Source of the DNA: Cupriavidus sp. P-10
GTDB taxonomy: Bacteria > Pseudomonadota > Gammaproteobacteria > Burkholderiales > Burkholderiaceae
Length of the DNA stretch: 64,000 bases
Direction: 5' to 3'
Assembly (NCBI RefSeq): GCF_003402535.2
Contig: NZ_AP025170.1
Span: 1,674,001-1,738,000 of the forward strand
Below the pieces are notes generated by a model. That model made no database searches and was not told the origin of the DNA. It saw nothing but the letters and a program-made list of their open reading frames with translations. The translations under genes and the position numbers were made by a program. The stretch's first letter is position 1, and each line of letters starts with the position of its first letter. This document shows, in pieces, positions 55,798-64,000 of this stretch.

Positions 55798-57324
55798 ATG
55801 AAACCCGCCGCTAAACCCAAAGCCTTGCTGATGCTGACGATCGGCGCGCTGACCTCGATCGACTTCCTGCAGAACGGCATGGTGGCCTTTGCCACCGCCC
55901 CGATCATGGGAGAAATCGGCGCCAGCCCCGAGGAGTACAGCACCATCGCCGCGGCCTACGCCAGCGTGGCCGTGGTCGTGATCGCGCTGCAGCGCTGGAT
56001 GGTGGAGCGCATGGGCTGGCGCCGCTATGTCCAGGGCGCGCTTGGCGCGGCTGCCATCGGTGCGATCCTGTGTGCCACGGCCGAGAGCTATCCCGGCTTC
56101 CTGGCCGGCCGCATGGTGATGGCGCTCGGATGCGCGGGCATGCTGACCTCGTCGCGGCTGGCGATCAACCTGATTCCGCCGAGCCCGGCGAGGTTTCTTG
56201 GCATCAAGGCGCTGGCCACGGGCATTTGCTGCGGCACGGCGATCGCGCCCTGGCTGGCCGCCGTCATTGTCACCGCGGACCGGTGGCCCCTGATTTTCTG
56301 GCTGGTGGCTGCCGCCGCCCTGGCGTTGCTCCCGGCCACCGGTGTTCTGCCCACGGCAGTGGTGGCGCCTGCGCAACGCTCGGACGCGCATCCGGTGCGG
56401 CTTGTCGCGCTGTCGGTGGGCAGCTTCCTGGTGCTGTTCGTGCTGCAGCGTTCCTACTATGACTTCTACGCCGACCGGCTGTGGCTGGTGATCGGCGCGG
56501 TCGCGGGCGCCGGCGCGCTGCTCGCCTTCGTCTGGACGGAATCCAGGAGCGCGCGGCCGCTGCTCAGGCTGCGCAGCCTGGTCGAGCCGCGCTATCTGAG
56601 CGGCCTGGCGCTCTTTACCTTCTGCTACGTCACGCTCGGTTCGAACGGCTACCTGCTGCCGATCGTGCTGCAGCGCTCGCTGGGCCATTCATGGGCCACC
56701 GCCGGACAGTTCTATGCGCTCGGGCTTGCCGCCGGCGTCGCGACCTGGCTGACAATCTCGCGCCTGCTGCCGCGCTGGCCCAGCCCGCGCAAGTACTTTG
56801 TCGCGGGCTTCCTCGCCCTGGCGGCCTCCGCGTGGTTGCTGAGCCGGACCACGCCCGCGCCCGACCTGTGGGGACATATCCTGCCCGCGCTCGCGCTCTA
56901 TGGGGTGTTCATCATGACGCTGATGCCGGTCACGGCCATGCAGACCTTCAACGGCGTGATGCACGACGAGTCGGTGTTCTCGCATGCGCAGCAGACCAAG
57001 AACATGCTGGGGCAGTTGGGCCAGGCGCTGGGCGTGACCATTGCCACGGTCGGGCAGCAGTGGCTGACGACGCTGCACTACAGCACGCTGCATGGCGCCA
57101 TCAATCCTGCCAGCCCGCAATTCCAGGAGACCCACGCGCGCTTCACGGCCGCGTTCTCTAACTCGATGGATCCGGTCCGCGCCGCGGAGTCCGCCACGGC
57201 GCAGATCGCGCAAGTGCTGGCGCAGCAGTCCGCGCTGCTGGCCAATATCGACTATTTCCGCGCGCTGGCGGTGGTGGGGGTGCTGGCGATCGGCGTCAGC
57301 AAGTTCCAGAAGGTGCTGCGATGA
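55798..57324 (+). CDS. DHA2-family MFS drug exporter (EmrB-like)
   Basis: The 508-residue product has about fourteen helices and ends with the long final loop and last helix typical of EmrB. Segments include TIGALTSIDFLQNGMVAFATAPIMGEIG and TLMPVTAMQTFNGVMHDESVFSHAQQTKNMLGQLGQALGVTIATV. It is a proton-driven exporter in the inner membrane. The usual first-helix motif (LD..IVNVALP) is altered, so substrate range may differ from classical EmrB. Confidence 0.9.
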   Translation: MKPAAKPKALLMLTIGALTSIDFLQNGMVAFATAPIMGEIGASPEEYSTIAAAYASVAVVVIALQRWMVERMGWRRYVQGALGAAAIGAILCATAESYPGFLAGRMVMALGCAGMLTSSRLAINLIPPSPARFLGIKALATGICCGTAIAPWLAAVIVTADRWPLIFWLVAAAALALLPATGVLPTAVVAPAQRSDAHPVRLVALSVGSFLVLFVLQRSYYDFYADRLWLVIGAVAGAGALLAFVWTESRSARPLLRLRSLVEPRYLSGLALFTFCYVTLGSNGYLLPIVLQRSLGHSWATAGQFYALGLAAGVATWLTISRLLPRWPSPRKYFVAGFLALAASAWLLSRTTPAPDLWGHILPALALYGVFIMTLMPVTAMQTFNGVMHDESVFSHAQQTKNMLGQLGQALGVTIATVGQQWLTTLHYSTLHGAINPASPQFQETHARFTAAFSNSMDPVRAAESATAQIAQVLAQQSALLANIDYFRALAVVGVLAIGVSKFQKVLR

Positions 57325-57797
57325 GCGCCGGCCTGGTTACGGCATTGGCGACTGAGGGCGCCGCGCTGTCCGCTGTGCTGGTTGCGGCCAGCCGCCTGCG
57401 GCGCGCGACCCAGCAAGGCGCCACGCAGGCCTTGCGTGCGGCGGACCTGACCGTGCCGCAGTGGCTGATGCTGTGCCACCTGCGCGGTGCCGGCGGCAGC
57501 ACCCTCACCGAGACCGCCGCAGCTATCGACCATGATGCCGGCGCGCTGTCGCGCGCGGTGCACTTGCTGCGCGAGCGCGACCTGGTCGTGGCGCTGAAGG
57601 TGCCAGGAGACCGGCGCAGCGTCAGCTTGCGCATCAGCCGCTCGGGGGAGGCGCTGTGCGATCGGATCGATGCGCACCTGAAAAGGCAGGTGGCCGATGC
57701 ACCCGATGGCGGGATGGGGCCGCAGGAACTGCACCGATTGCTGGACCTGATGGAAAAGGCCGTGACGGCACTGTTGGGGCGCACGGAGCAGGGCTGA
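57321..57797 (+). CDS. Second MarR-family regulator of the efflux operon
   Basis: The 158-residue product has a MarR winged helix (STLTETAAAIDHDAGALSRAVHLLRERDLVVALKVPGDRRSVSLRISRSG). Its start overlaps the pump stop by four bases, so it is the last gene of the operon and would accumulate only when the pump is expressed. This suggests feedback control. It is clearly distinct from the first MarR protein. Confidence 0.88.
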   Translation: MSAGLVTALATEGAALSAVLVAASRLRRATQQGATQALRAADLTVPQWLMLCHLRGAGGSTLTETAAAIDHDAGALSRAVHLLRERDLVVALKVPGDRRSVSLRISRSGEALCDRIDAHLKRQVADAPDGGMGPQELHRLLDLMEKAVTALLGRTEQG

Positions 57798-57848
57798 CCT
57801 TTTTGCCTGCAGGAGCCATACAGCACCGAAGACAAAGCCAATTGCCGA

Positions 57849-57880
57849 ACCCGTGCTTTTCGTGACCCGTGCTTTTCGTG
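57849..57880. repeat. Tandem 16-bp duplication
   Basis: ACCCGTGCTTTTCGTG occurs twice in direct tandem between convergent genes. It is probably a simple duplication. The rest of the 150-base gap shows nothing. Confidence 0.75.
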
Positions 57881-57947
57881 CCAGCGCCAGCGCGTGGCGG
57901 TCCCGCGGGCCCTTGCCGTGCCGGCACTTCCCTCTGCGGCGAGTCCA

Positions 57948-58493
57948 TCAGATTGGAAACTGCGTCGTCGATAGCACCTGCTTGAGCACCATGAACGACC
58001 GGATCTGCCTGACACCCGGCAGGTAGAGCAATTGTTCCGCGTGGAGGCGGTTGAAGCTCTCGCTATCTCTTGTGCGCACCAGCATGAAGTAATCGAATTC
58101 GCCGGTCACGACATGGCACTCCATGCAGCCGGACACCTTTTGCGCGGCAGACTCGAACAGCGCGAAGGATTCTGGCGTGGAGCGATCCAGCACCACGCCG
58201 ATCATCACAAGCATTCCCGCATCCAGTGCAGCAGGGTTGAGCAGCGCCACGATGCCGCGGATCAGCCCCAGCTCCTTGAGCCGTTCCACGCGCCGCAGAC
58301 AGGCGGGCGGGCTCAGGTTGACCTTTGCGGCCAAGGCCACGTTGGAGATCGATGCGTCCTGCTGCAGGGCTCGCAGGATCGCCTTGTCGGCGCGATCGAG
58401 CGAGTCCACGTGGGGTGTGGGTGGCAGCGTTTGCGACGCGGCCTGAACTGGTGCATCGCGGGCGGATTTGGTGCGAAATTTTGTTTCTTTCAT
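57948..58493 (-). CDS. Lrp/AsnC-family regulator (AcdR-like)
   Basis: The 181-residue product has an N-terminal helix-turn-helix (DRADKAILRALQQDASISNVALAAKVNLSPPACLRRVERLKELGLI) and an RAM ligand domain ending SFMVLKQVLSTTQFPI. It is divergent from the ACC deaminase gene, the place occupied by the activator AcdR in other proteobacteria. The first 28 residues are an extra, poorly conserved extension. Direct control of acdS is expected. Confidence 0.9.
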   Translation of the reverse strand: MKETKFRTKSARDAPVQAASQTLPPTPHVDSLDRADKAILRALQQDASISNVALAAKVNLSPPACLRRVERLKELGLIRGIVALLNPAALDAGMLVMIGVVLDRSTPESFALFESAAQKVSGCMECHVVTGEFDYFMLVRTRDSESFNRLHAEQLLYLPGVRQIRSFMVLKQVLSTTQFPI

Positions 58494-58533
58494 TTGGTCT
58501 GAAAAAGAATTTACAACTGCTTTCGCGTGATAT

Positions 58534-58548
58534 CACTTATTAATAGTG
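58534..58548. promoter_or_regulatory. Lrp-type dyad in the acdR-acdS intergenic region
   Basis: CACTTATTAATAGTG is an almost perfect dyad in an AT-rich stretch between the two divergent genes. It resembles Lrp-box half-site geometry. Confidence 0.45.
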
Positions 58549-58679
58549 TTCAAAATAACGCTTCTTTGCAAGCACGTTTCGTGACTTTTTTCCTAGGATA
58601 GAGTCCGTCGCCGCATCGTCTGGCCTTGCTGAGAGGCACACCGATGACGGGATAACACCCTAACCCTGGAGTTGCCACC

Positions 58680-59696
58680 ATGAATCTCAAGCGCTTTGCC
58701 CGTTACCCGCTGACGTTCGGCCCCACGCCCATCCAGCCGCTCAAGCGCCTATCTGCCCACCTTGGCGGCAAGGTCGAGCTGTACGCCAAGCGTGAGGACT
58801 GCAACAGTGGCCTGGCCTTCGGGGGCAACAAGACCCGCAAGCTCGAATACCTGATCCCGGACGCGCTCGCGCAAGGCTGCGACACGCTGGTCTCGATCGG
58901 CGGCATCCAGTCGAACCAGACGCGTCAGGTGGCTGCCGTGGCCGCGCACCTGGGACTCAAGTGCGTGCTCGTCCAGGAAAACTGGGTCAATTACTCCGAT
59001 GCGGTATATGACCGGGTCGGCAACATCCAGATGTCCCGGATGATGGGCGCCGACGTGCGCCTGGTGGCCGACGGCTTCGACATCGGCATCCGCAAGAGCT
59101 GGGAAGAGGCCATGGAGAGCGTGCGCAAGGAGGGTGGCAAGCCGTATCCGATTCCGGCCGGCTGCTCGGAGCATCCGCTGGGTGGCCTGGGCTTCGTCGG
59201 CTTTGCCGAGGAAGTGCGCGCGCAGGAGGCTGAACTGGGTTTCAAGTTCGACTACGTCGTTGTGTGTTCAGTCACCGGCAGCACGCAGGCGGGCATGGTG
59301 GTGGGGTTTGCCGCCGACGGCCGGGCTGATCGCGTGATCGGCATCGATGCCTCCGCCAAGCCCGCCCAGACCCGCGCGCAGATCCTGCGCATCGCCAGGC
59401 ACACGGCGGGGCTGGTGGAACTGGAGCGCGACATCGTCGACGCCGACGTAGTACTCGACGAGCGCTATGGCGGCCCCGAATATGGCCTGCCGTCCGAAGG
59501 CACGCTAGAGGCCATCCGCCTGAGCGCCAGGTACGAAGGCATGATGACCGACCCGGTCTACGAGGGGAAATCGATGCAGGGCATGATCGACATGGTCCGG
59601 CGCGGCGAATTCCCCGAAGGCTCGCGCGTGCTGTATGCCCATCTCGGCGGCGCACCGGCGCTGAACGCCTACAGCTTCCTGTTCCGCAACGGCTGA
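58680..59696 (+). CDS. acdS: 1-aminocyclopropane-1-carboxylate deaminase
   Basis: The 338-residue product is a fold-type II PLP enzyme that converts ACC to 2-oxobutyrate and ammonia. The PLP lysine lies in [11 protein letters not shown]. The two residues used to tell ACC deaminase from D-cysteine desulfhydrase, Glu295 (VYEGKS) and Leu322 (AHLGGAPA), are both present at the exact family positions, as is Tyr294. Length is exactly that of characterised AcdS. The enzyme lowers plant ethylene and supplies nitrogen to soil bacteria. Confidence 0.95.
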   Translation: MNLKRFARYPLTFGPTPIQPLKRLSAHLGGKVELYAKREDCNSGLAFGGNKTRKLEYLIPDALAQGCDTLVSIGGIQSNQTRQVAAVAAHLGLKCVLVQENWVNYSDAVYDRVGNIQMSRMMGADVRLVADGFDIGIRKSWEEAMESVRKEGGKPYPIPAGCSEHPLGGLGFVGFAEEVRAQEAELGFKFDYVVVCSVTGSTQAGMVVGFAADGRADRVIGIDASAKPAQTRAQILRIARHTAGLVELERDIVDADVVLDERYGGPEYGLPSEGTLEAIRLSARYEGMMTDPVYEGKSMQGMIDMVRRGEFPEGSRVLYAHLGGAPALNAYSFLFRNG

Positions 59697-59717
59697 CCGA
59701 CGCACGGAGGTGCTGCG

Positions 59718-60722
59718 ATGAATCCCACTCTACATTCGTCCCTGCGCAGAGCCTTCGTGGCGGCCCGGGCGCTGGCGCTGCCAGCGCTGGCGGTTGCCGC
59801 CGTCGGGGCCCACGCGGCATCGGCGTATCCGGTCCGGCCCGTCACGCTCGTGGTGCCGTTCCCGGCCGGCGGGGCGGTCGACATGATCGGCCGCCTCGTC
59901 GGCAAGAGCCTCGGCGATGCGCTGGGCCAGCCGGTGGTGATCGAGAACCGCGCCGGTGCCGGCACCATCGTAGGTGCCGGCTACGTGGCCAAGGCCGCGG
60001 CCGATGGCTACACGCTGCTTATCAGTTCGGGCTCGACATTCACCGTCAATCCGGCCATCAACGCGAGCCTGCCGTATGACCCCGTGAAGAGCTTCGAGCC
60101 TGTCGGGCTGGTGGCGCGCGTACCGCTGATTGTGCTGGCGAACAAGGCGGTGCCGGTGGATACGCTGCCGCAGATGGTTGCAGCGGTCAACGCCGCGCCG
60201 GGCAAGTATGTCTATGGGTCTTTCGGTACCGGCACCACCGGGCATTTCGCAGGCGAGATGCTGCTGGGTGCCACGGGCATGAAGCTGCAGCATATCCCGT
60301 ACAAGGGCAGTGCGCCGGCCGTGGCCGACCTGATCGGCGGGCAGATTCCATTCTCGGTCGATACGGTCGCCGCGTCGTTGCCCCATATCCGCAGCGGCAA
60401 GATCAAGCCGATCGCGGTCACGGGCGCGCGCCGCGCCACGCTGCTGCCTGACGTGCCCACCGTGGCGGAAGCTGGCTATCCCGGTTTCGACGCCGACTCG
60501 TGGGTAGCCATCGCGGCGCCGCGCGGCTTGCCGGCCGACGTCAAGGCCCGGCTGGAAAAAGCGGTAGCGCAGGCGATGAAAGACCACGAGGTCCAGCAAA
60601 AGCTGCTGGCTAACGGGCTGGAGCCGAACTACGCGGGCCCGGGGCAGGTCAGCGCGATGATCAGCAAGGAACTGCCGCTGATGCGCGCCACCGCACAGCG
60701 TGCGAGCATCACGGCGAATTAA
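59718..60722 (+). CDS. Bug-family periplasmic solute receptor
   Basis: The 334-residue product has a Sec signal peptide cut near AHAAS and the family motifs YPVRPVTLVVPFPAGGAVDMIGR, QHIPYKGSAPAVADLIGGQIPF and DVPTVAEAGYPGFD. It starts 21 bases after acdS with GGAGG upstream, so it is co-transcribed. It could bind ACC or a related amino acid, although the family usually binds carboxylates. No transporter membrane genes are adjacent. Confidence 0.9.
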   Translation: MNPTLHSSLRRAFVAARALALPALAVAAVGAHAASAYPVRPVTLVVPFPAGGAVDMIGRLVGKSLGDALGQPVVIENRAGAGTIVGAGYVAKAAADGYTLLISSGSTFTVNPAINASLPYDPVKSFEPVGLVARVPLIVLANKAVPVDTLPQMVAAVNAAPGKYVYGSFGTGTTGHFAGEMLLGATGMKLQHIPYKGSAPAVADLIGGQIPFSVDTVAASLPHIRSGKIKPIAVTGARRATLLPDVPTVAEAGYPGFDADSWVAIAAPRGLPADVKARLEKAVAQAMKDHEVQQKLLANGLEPNYAGPGQVSAMISKELPLMRATAQRASITAN

Positions 60723-60821
60723 TGGTTTCCATCGTCTTACCTGGAGACGGCGGCATGGAAGAACAAAGGAAGCTGGTAGCGCGTCCGGCCACCGAACTGC
60801 GGTGTATGCCTTCTGTCGTGC

Positions 60822-62036
60822 CTACGACTTACCGGTCCAGCTAATCCGGTGCCGCTCCTGCGTGGCCTCATGGCGTGCATCCTCCTCGCTGTGCAGGTAA
60901 CCGCTCGTCGTCGACAGCGAACTGTGCCCGAAGTTGTCGCGCACAAAGCGCAGGTCGATCTGTCGGTCGGTCATGTGCGAGCCAGCGGTGTGGCGCAGCC
61001 AGTGCGCCGAGGCGCTGGCCAGCACCGCGGCTTGCGCCTCCCATTCCGGCCCGCGCTCCCGCAGGCGCGCCGCGGCCATGCTGAACACCTCTTTCAGGAT
61101 CAGGTGCAGCGCGCCGCGTGACAGCGGTTTCTCGCTGCCCGTTCTTCCGATCACCGGCAGCACCAACGGACGCGTCTCCCCGAACTGCGGGGCAGGCGGC
61201 AACGCGTGGGCGCGGCGGTATCGCGCCAGTTCGGCAACCAGCTCGTCGGTTGCAGGCACCAGCCGGGTCTTGTTGCCTTTGCCGGTCACCTCCAGCCACC
61301 AGCGCTCGATACCCTGGGCATCGCGCCGGCAGAAGAACGCGCCCATGGTGGTGGCCGTCAGTTCGGCGGCACGCAAGCCGCCCAGATACAGCACGGTCAG
61401 CACCCAGCGGCAGCGCGCGGCGTGCAGGCGTTCCCGCGCCGTCTCGGTCGGCATTGCCGCGACGGTCTCCTTGACCGTCTCCCACAGGTCGTGGCTCAGA
61501 TAGCGGGTGATGCGCGCCTGGGCAGGGGCGCGCCGGCGGCGGGCGAGGGCGAGCGGGTTGCCGGCCAGGTAGCCCGCCTCGGTCAGCCAGGCGAACAGGG
61601 CGTTCAGGATCACCATCGCCTGGCGCACGCTGCCGGGCGACAGCGGTCCGGCAAACGGGCGCCAGTCCGGATGGCCGCGCGCGAGCTTCTTGCTGCCGGC
61701 CAGCACCCAGCGCTCGGCCGGTTGCGGATCGGCGAGGAAGCGCTCGTAAGCGAGCAGGTCTTCGTGGGTCAGCGAGGACAGGGGCTTGGCCCATTGAAGC
61801 GCCGCCCACAGGATCAGCCGCTCAACCTCGCGGCGATAGGTGGCCAGCGTCGCGGCGCTGTCGGCATAGCGCGCGAGCCAGGCGGTCACGGCGGCCAGGT
61901 CGTCGCCCGCGGCGATGCGGGCGACGGTGGCCGGCGCGCGGTTGGTGCCGGCGACGCCGGACAGTGCCGGTGGCAGGCGCAAGCGCTCGAGTGGGGCAGG
62001 ACGGCTCTCGGATGGGGAAAGGGGGAGCAGTTCCAT
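60822..62036 (-). CDS. Tyrosine recombinase (phage integrase family)
   Basis: The 404-residue product has an N-terminal SAM-like core-binding domain (about 45-155) and a catalytic domain. The catalytic residues are Arg222 (YLGGLRAAEL), probably Lys253, His345 and Arg348 (HWLRHTAG), His371 (FGHSSL) and nucleophile Tyr380 (TTSGYLH). All are intact. The ATG at 62036 is used because the longer frame is not conserved. There is no excisionase, att duplication or tRNA nearby, so this may be a resident recombinase rather than an island integrase. A 10-bp-arm palindrome lies upstream. Confidence 0.9.
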   Translation of the reverse strand: MELLPLSPSESRPAPLERLRLPPALSGVAGTNRAPATVARIAAGDDLAAVTAWLARYADSAATLATYRREVERLILWAALQWAKPLSSLTHEDLLAYERFLADPQPAERWVLAGSKKLARGHPDWRPFAGPLSPGSVRQAMVILNALFAWLTEAGYLAGNPLALARRRRAPAQARITRYLSHDLWETVKETVAAMPTETARERLHAARCRWVLTVLYLGGLRAAELTATTMGAFFCRRDAQGIERWWLEVTGKGNKTRLVPATDELVAELARYRRAHALPPAPQFGETRPLVLPVIGRTGSEKPLSRGALHLILKEVFSMAAARLRERGPEWEAQAAVLASASAHWLRHTAGSHMTDRQIDLRFVRDNFGHSSLSTTSGYLHSEEDARHEATQERHRISWTGKS

Positions 62037-62074
62037 GGTGCAAGGCAATGCATTCGGGATCGGAGCGAAGATTA

Positions 62075-62098
62075 TAGACATAAGCAAACTTATGTCTA
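62075..62098. promoter_or_regulatory. Perfect palindrome upstream of the recombinase gene
   Basis: Ten-base arms TAGACATAAG/CTTATGTCTA are separated by CAAA, 39 bases before the recombinase start codon. An AT-rich tract with two ATTACGT units follows. It may be an operator or a recombinase core site. Confidence 0.6.
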
Positions 62099-62166
62099 AG
62101 GATTTCCGAGAGATGTTTAATTTATTACGTATTACGTAGCATTATTTTCTATTCCTTTTTCGGTGC

Positions 62167-63336
62167 TCAGCCCGGCAGCGGATGCGCGAGGAAGAAACGC
62201 AGCATTTCCGCACTCGCATCCGGCCCCTTCGGATCGGTATAGCTGCCCTGGCGGCTTCCGCCCGCCCAGGCGTGCCCGGCGCCGTGGACGATCCAGTATT
62301 CGGCATCGACGCCGGCGGGCGTGGTGATCCTGTGCCGCGTGTAGTCATGCCCACCGGCAACGTTCCTGCGTTCCGTCTGCTGGCGCGGGCGGTCCTGCTC
62401 AAACGGCGCGACAAGACGGTCGCCGTTCGACGGATGCACCGTGTGGTCCGCATCGCCGTGGAACACAATCATGGGCCGCCCGGTCGAGGCGGGCGGCACC
62501 GCGCCTGACCTGGACCGGCCAATCCCTTTGCCGCCCTTCATCGCGCCCAGCGCCGACGGCAGATCGTGCGCTGACCCCGCCGGCAGGCCGGAATGCACGC
62601 CGGCCGCCGCGAACAGTTCCGGATAGCGCTGGATCAGCACCGCCGCCATCGCGCCGCCGGCGGACAGGCCAGCAATGTAGACGCGCCTCGCGTCGATGCT
62701 GTGGCTGGCAATCACCTCTCGCGCCATGCCGGCAATGATCGACGGTTCTCCCTTGCCGGCTTGCTGGTCACCGGGCCGGAACCAGTTCCAGCATTTGGAC
62801 GGATTGTTCTCGGTGGCCTGGATCGGGTACAGCACCATGAAGCCAAGCTTGTCGGCGAGGGCATTCATCTGCGTGCCGGCCGCGAAATCATCGGCATCCT
62901 GCGTGCATCCATGCAGCATCACGACCAACGGCATCGGCTCGGCCCGCCGGCCGGCGGGCACGTAAAGCTTGTACGTGCGGGATCCCGCCTGGTTCACGAA
63001 CGTGCGTTGGCTGAAATGGCCGACATCGTGCGGGGCCGCGTGTTTGCTGTCGGGGCGCAGCGCGTGGGTGGCGCGCGAAGATGCCGGGGGCGCTGCGTTG
63101 GCGGCGTTGCTGGCAACATCGGCCGGGCGGGCCGGCGCGCGGTCATCGGTGAGCAGGCGTTCGACCACCTGTGCGGGCATTGGCGCGGCGCGGGAGGCCG
63201 GAGCGACTACGGCGCCCATCGACGCTTGCTCGCGCAGTGCGCGCTGGATAGCCTCGGTGGCTTCCATCGGGCCCGCGGTCTGCAGCAAGTGCATGGCTTC
63301 TCGCATCGAAGCGAGGAAGGCGTCATTCATTTTCAT
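62167..63336 (-). CDS. PHB depolymerase-family esterase
   Basis: The 389-residue product is an alpha/beta hydrolase of the PHB depolymerase/feruloyl esterase (CE1-like) group. It has the oxyanion segment VVMLHGCTQDADDFAAGTQ (139-157), the nucleophile Ser225 in IAGLSAGGAM, an aspartate in VFHGDADHTVHP and the histidine in GAGHAWAGG. The N-terminal 100 residues are helical and low-complexity with no signal peptide, so it may act on intracellular polyester or another cytoplasmic ester. It lies 53 bases after the RHH regulator gene on the same strand, probably in one operon. Confidence 0.85.
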   Translation of the reverse strand: MKMNDAFLASMREAMHLLQTAGPMEATEAIQRALREQASMGAVVAPASRAAPMPAQVVERLLTDDRAPARPADVASNAANAAPPASSRATHALRPDSKHAAPHDVGHFSQRTFVNQAGSRTYKLYVPAGRRAEPMPLVVMLHGCTQDADDFAAGTQMNALADKLGFMVLYPIQATENNPSKCWNWFRPGDQQAGKGEPSIIAGMAREVIASHSIDARRVYIAGLSAGGAMAAVLIQRYPELFAAAGVHSGLPAGSAHDLPSALGAMKGGKGIGRSRSGAVPPASTGRPMIVFHGDADHTVHPSNGDRLVAPFEQDRPRQQTERRNVAGGHDYTRHRITTPAGVDAEYWIVHGAGHAWAGGSRQGSYTDPKGPDASAEMLRFFLAHPLPG

Positions 63337-63389
63337 ACTTGTTTCCAGGAAAACCTGGCGAACCAGGGCGCGGCGACATTGCCGCGGTA

Positions 63390-63791
63390 CTACCGTATGC
63401 GCCCGGCAAGCGCGGCCTTGACTGCCGCGGGGGCGTGAAAGGCGCCCAGCACCACGATCGATTCAATGGTTGCCAGCGCCAGTTCCGGGCTGACATCCGA
63501 GTCGATGCTTGCCAGGCCGAGGACATGGATGTCCAGCTTCTCGTTGGCCGCGCGCGCTGCCTCCAGGTCCCGACGGCTGAAATGCTGGAGCCCGAGGACC
63601 AGCGCCCGGCGCGTCACCGTTTCCTGTATGGCCAGCGCGTGCGTGGCCAACTGGTTGCGGATGGCGGTCCGGATCAGGTCAGTGCGATTCGAGTAAAAGC
63701 CTTCTTCGACCAGCAGATCGATCTGCCCAAGGTCCACCGGGCCGAGGTTGATCGTGATTTTTTCCGTGTCACCGGTTTTTGGTTTGTTCAT
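63390..63791 (-). CDS. CopG-type ribbon-helix-helix regulator
   Basis: The 133-residue product begins with a ribbon-helix-helix domain (EKITINLGPVDLGQIDLLVEEGFYSNRTDLIRTAIRNQL, about 10-48), whose strand contacts DNA. The remaining residues form a small domain of unknown role (RDLEAARAANEKLDIHVLGLASID). It lies upstream of the esterase gene. An array of 11-bp repeats directly in front of it fits the phased binding of RHH dimers, so autoregulation is likely. Confidence 0.85.
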   Translation of the reverse strand: MNKPKTGDTEKITINLGPVDLGQIDLLVEEGFYSNRTDLIRTAIRNQLATHALAIQETVTRRALVLGLQHFSRRDLEAARAANEKLDIHVLGLASIDSDVSPELALATIESIVVLGAFHAPAAVKAALAGRIR

Positions 63792-63843
63792 GTGTTTGCG
63801 TGCGTTGCCAGCAGGCTGGCTAAAAGTGCCTTTTAATTATCAC

Positions 63844-63895
63844 GCCATCCGGATACCATCTGTAAACCATCCAAATACCATCCATATGGATGGTA
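63844..63895. promoter_or_regulatory. 11-bp iteron operator upstream of the RHH gene
   Basis: CCATC half-sites start at 63845, 63856, 63867 and 63878, exactly 11 bases apart (RCCATC consensus), and an inverted GATGGT ends the array. The last two units form the perfect 20-bp palindrome at 63876-63895. Helical phasing is the hallmark of CopG/Arc-type operators. Confidence 0.8.
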
Positions 63896-64000
63896 AATGT
63901 ATATACGTCTGGAGATGCCGGGTCAAGGGGAAACCGCTTTTCCCAAGACTCACGGGCAGGAGTCGTCTAAGCGAGGGGGCGCAAAAGGCGGAGGTGAGAA
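63896..64000. other. Right edge, no gene seen
   Basis: No supported feature. The final bases (GGAGGTGAG near 63989-63998) look like a ribosome binding site for a plus-strand gene beginning beyond the window. Confidence 0.35.

Noticed and set aside
54406..56688. A 760-codon minus-strand frame across the Emr-type operon
   Set aside because: It is antisense to three overlapping efflux genes with clear motifs; no start signal or domain is seen.
60822..63336. A genomic island boundary at the recombinase
   Set aside because: No tRNA gene, direct repeat or change in base composition marks an island edge.

Overview
The window is about 64 kb of GC-rich DNA that reads like a Burkholderiales genome, most likely Cupriavidus or a close relative. 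I base this on a full sdhCDAB operon of beta-proteobacterial type, four stand-alone Bug-type (tripartite tricarboxylate) solute receptors, an ACC deaminase, a PHB-depolymerase-type esterase and many LysR/TetR/MarR-controlled catabolic and efflux units. No rRNA, tRNA, CRISPR array or insertion sequence was seen. The species call is inference.

Layout. 0-0.8 kb: end of a DHA2 transporter, a small exported protein and an internally deleted thiolase relic. 0.9-16.5 kb: a candidate catabolic island. A plus-strand unit (MaoC hydratase, ketopantoate-reductase-like protein, PaaG-like crotonase) converges with a minus-strand operon (thiolase, enoyl-CoA hydratase, acyl-CoA ligase, Bug receptor). Next to them are a CoxG-like protein, a three-subunit molybdenum hydroxylase, two TetR and one HxlR regulator, and an aromatic-acid (AAHS) transporter. 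Shared operator-like sequences tie these units together. 16.7-23.3 kb: an RND efflux system with a TetR regulator and a divergent outer-membrane gene. 23.4-26.7 kb: sdhCDAB. 26.9-29.4 kb: LysR, a PhnZ/MIOX-like HD protein and a Bug receptor. 30.0-35.8 kb: a hydantoinase/oxoprolinase A/B pair, LysR and a class II aldolase. Three copies of one 33-bp promoter-proximal box connect this block to the Bug gene.

36-43 kb: an unusual four-gene block (DUF5995-like protein, von Willebrand A protein, GH13 enzyme, GH63-like enzyme). A candidate small RNA with its own promoter and terminator lies behind it. 43.5-46.8 kb: LysR, ACS-family transporter and creatininase-family amidohydrolase. 46.9-49.3 kb: a type I secretion ATPase fragment and a repeat-bearing lipoprotein. 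49.4-52.5 kb: mannonate dehydratase with a Bug receptor, divergent from a GntR regulator with three palindromic operators. 52.5-57.8 kb: an EmrAB-type tripartite pump bracketed by two MarR regulators. 57.9-60.7 kb: Lrp-type regulator, ACC deaminase and Bug receptor. 60.8-63.9 kb: tyrosine recombinase, PHB-depolymerase-like esterase and a ribbon-helix-helix regulator with an 11-bp iteron operator.

The genes most likely to act together are those at 0.9-16.5 kb. An acid would be imported, activated to a CoA thioester, hydroxylated and cleaved by a beta-oxidation-like route. The substrate cannot be read from the sequence. The most original signals are the shared operator families, the 43.3 kb RNA candidate, the iteron operator at 63.85 kb and the vWA/DUF5995/GH13/GH63 block.
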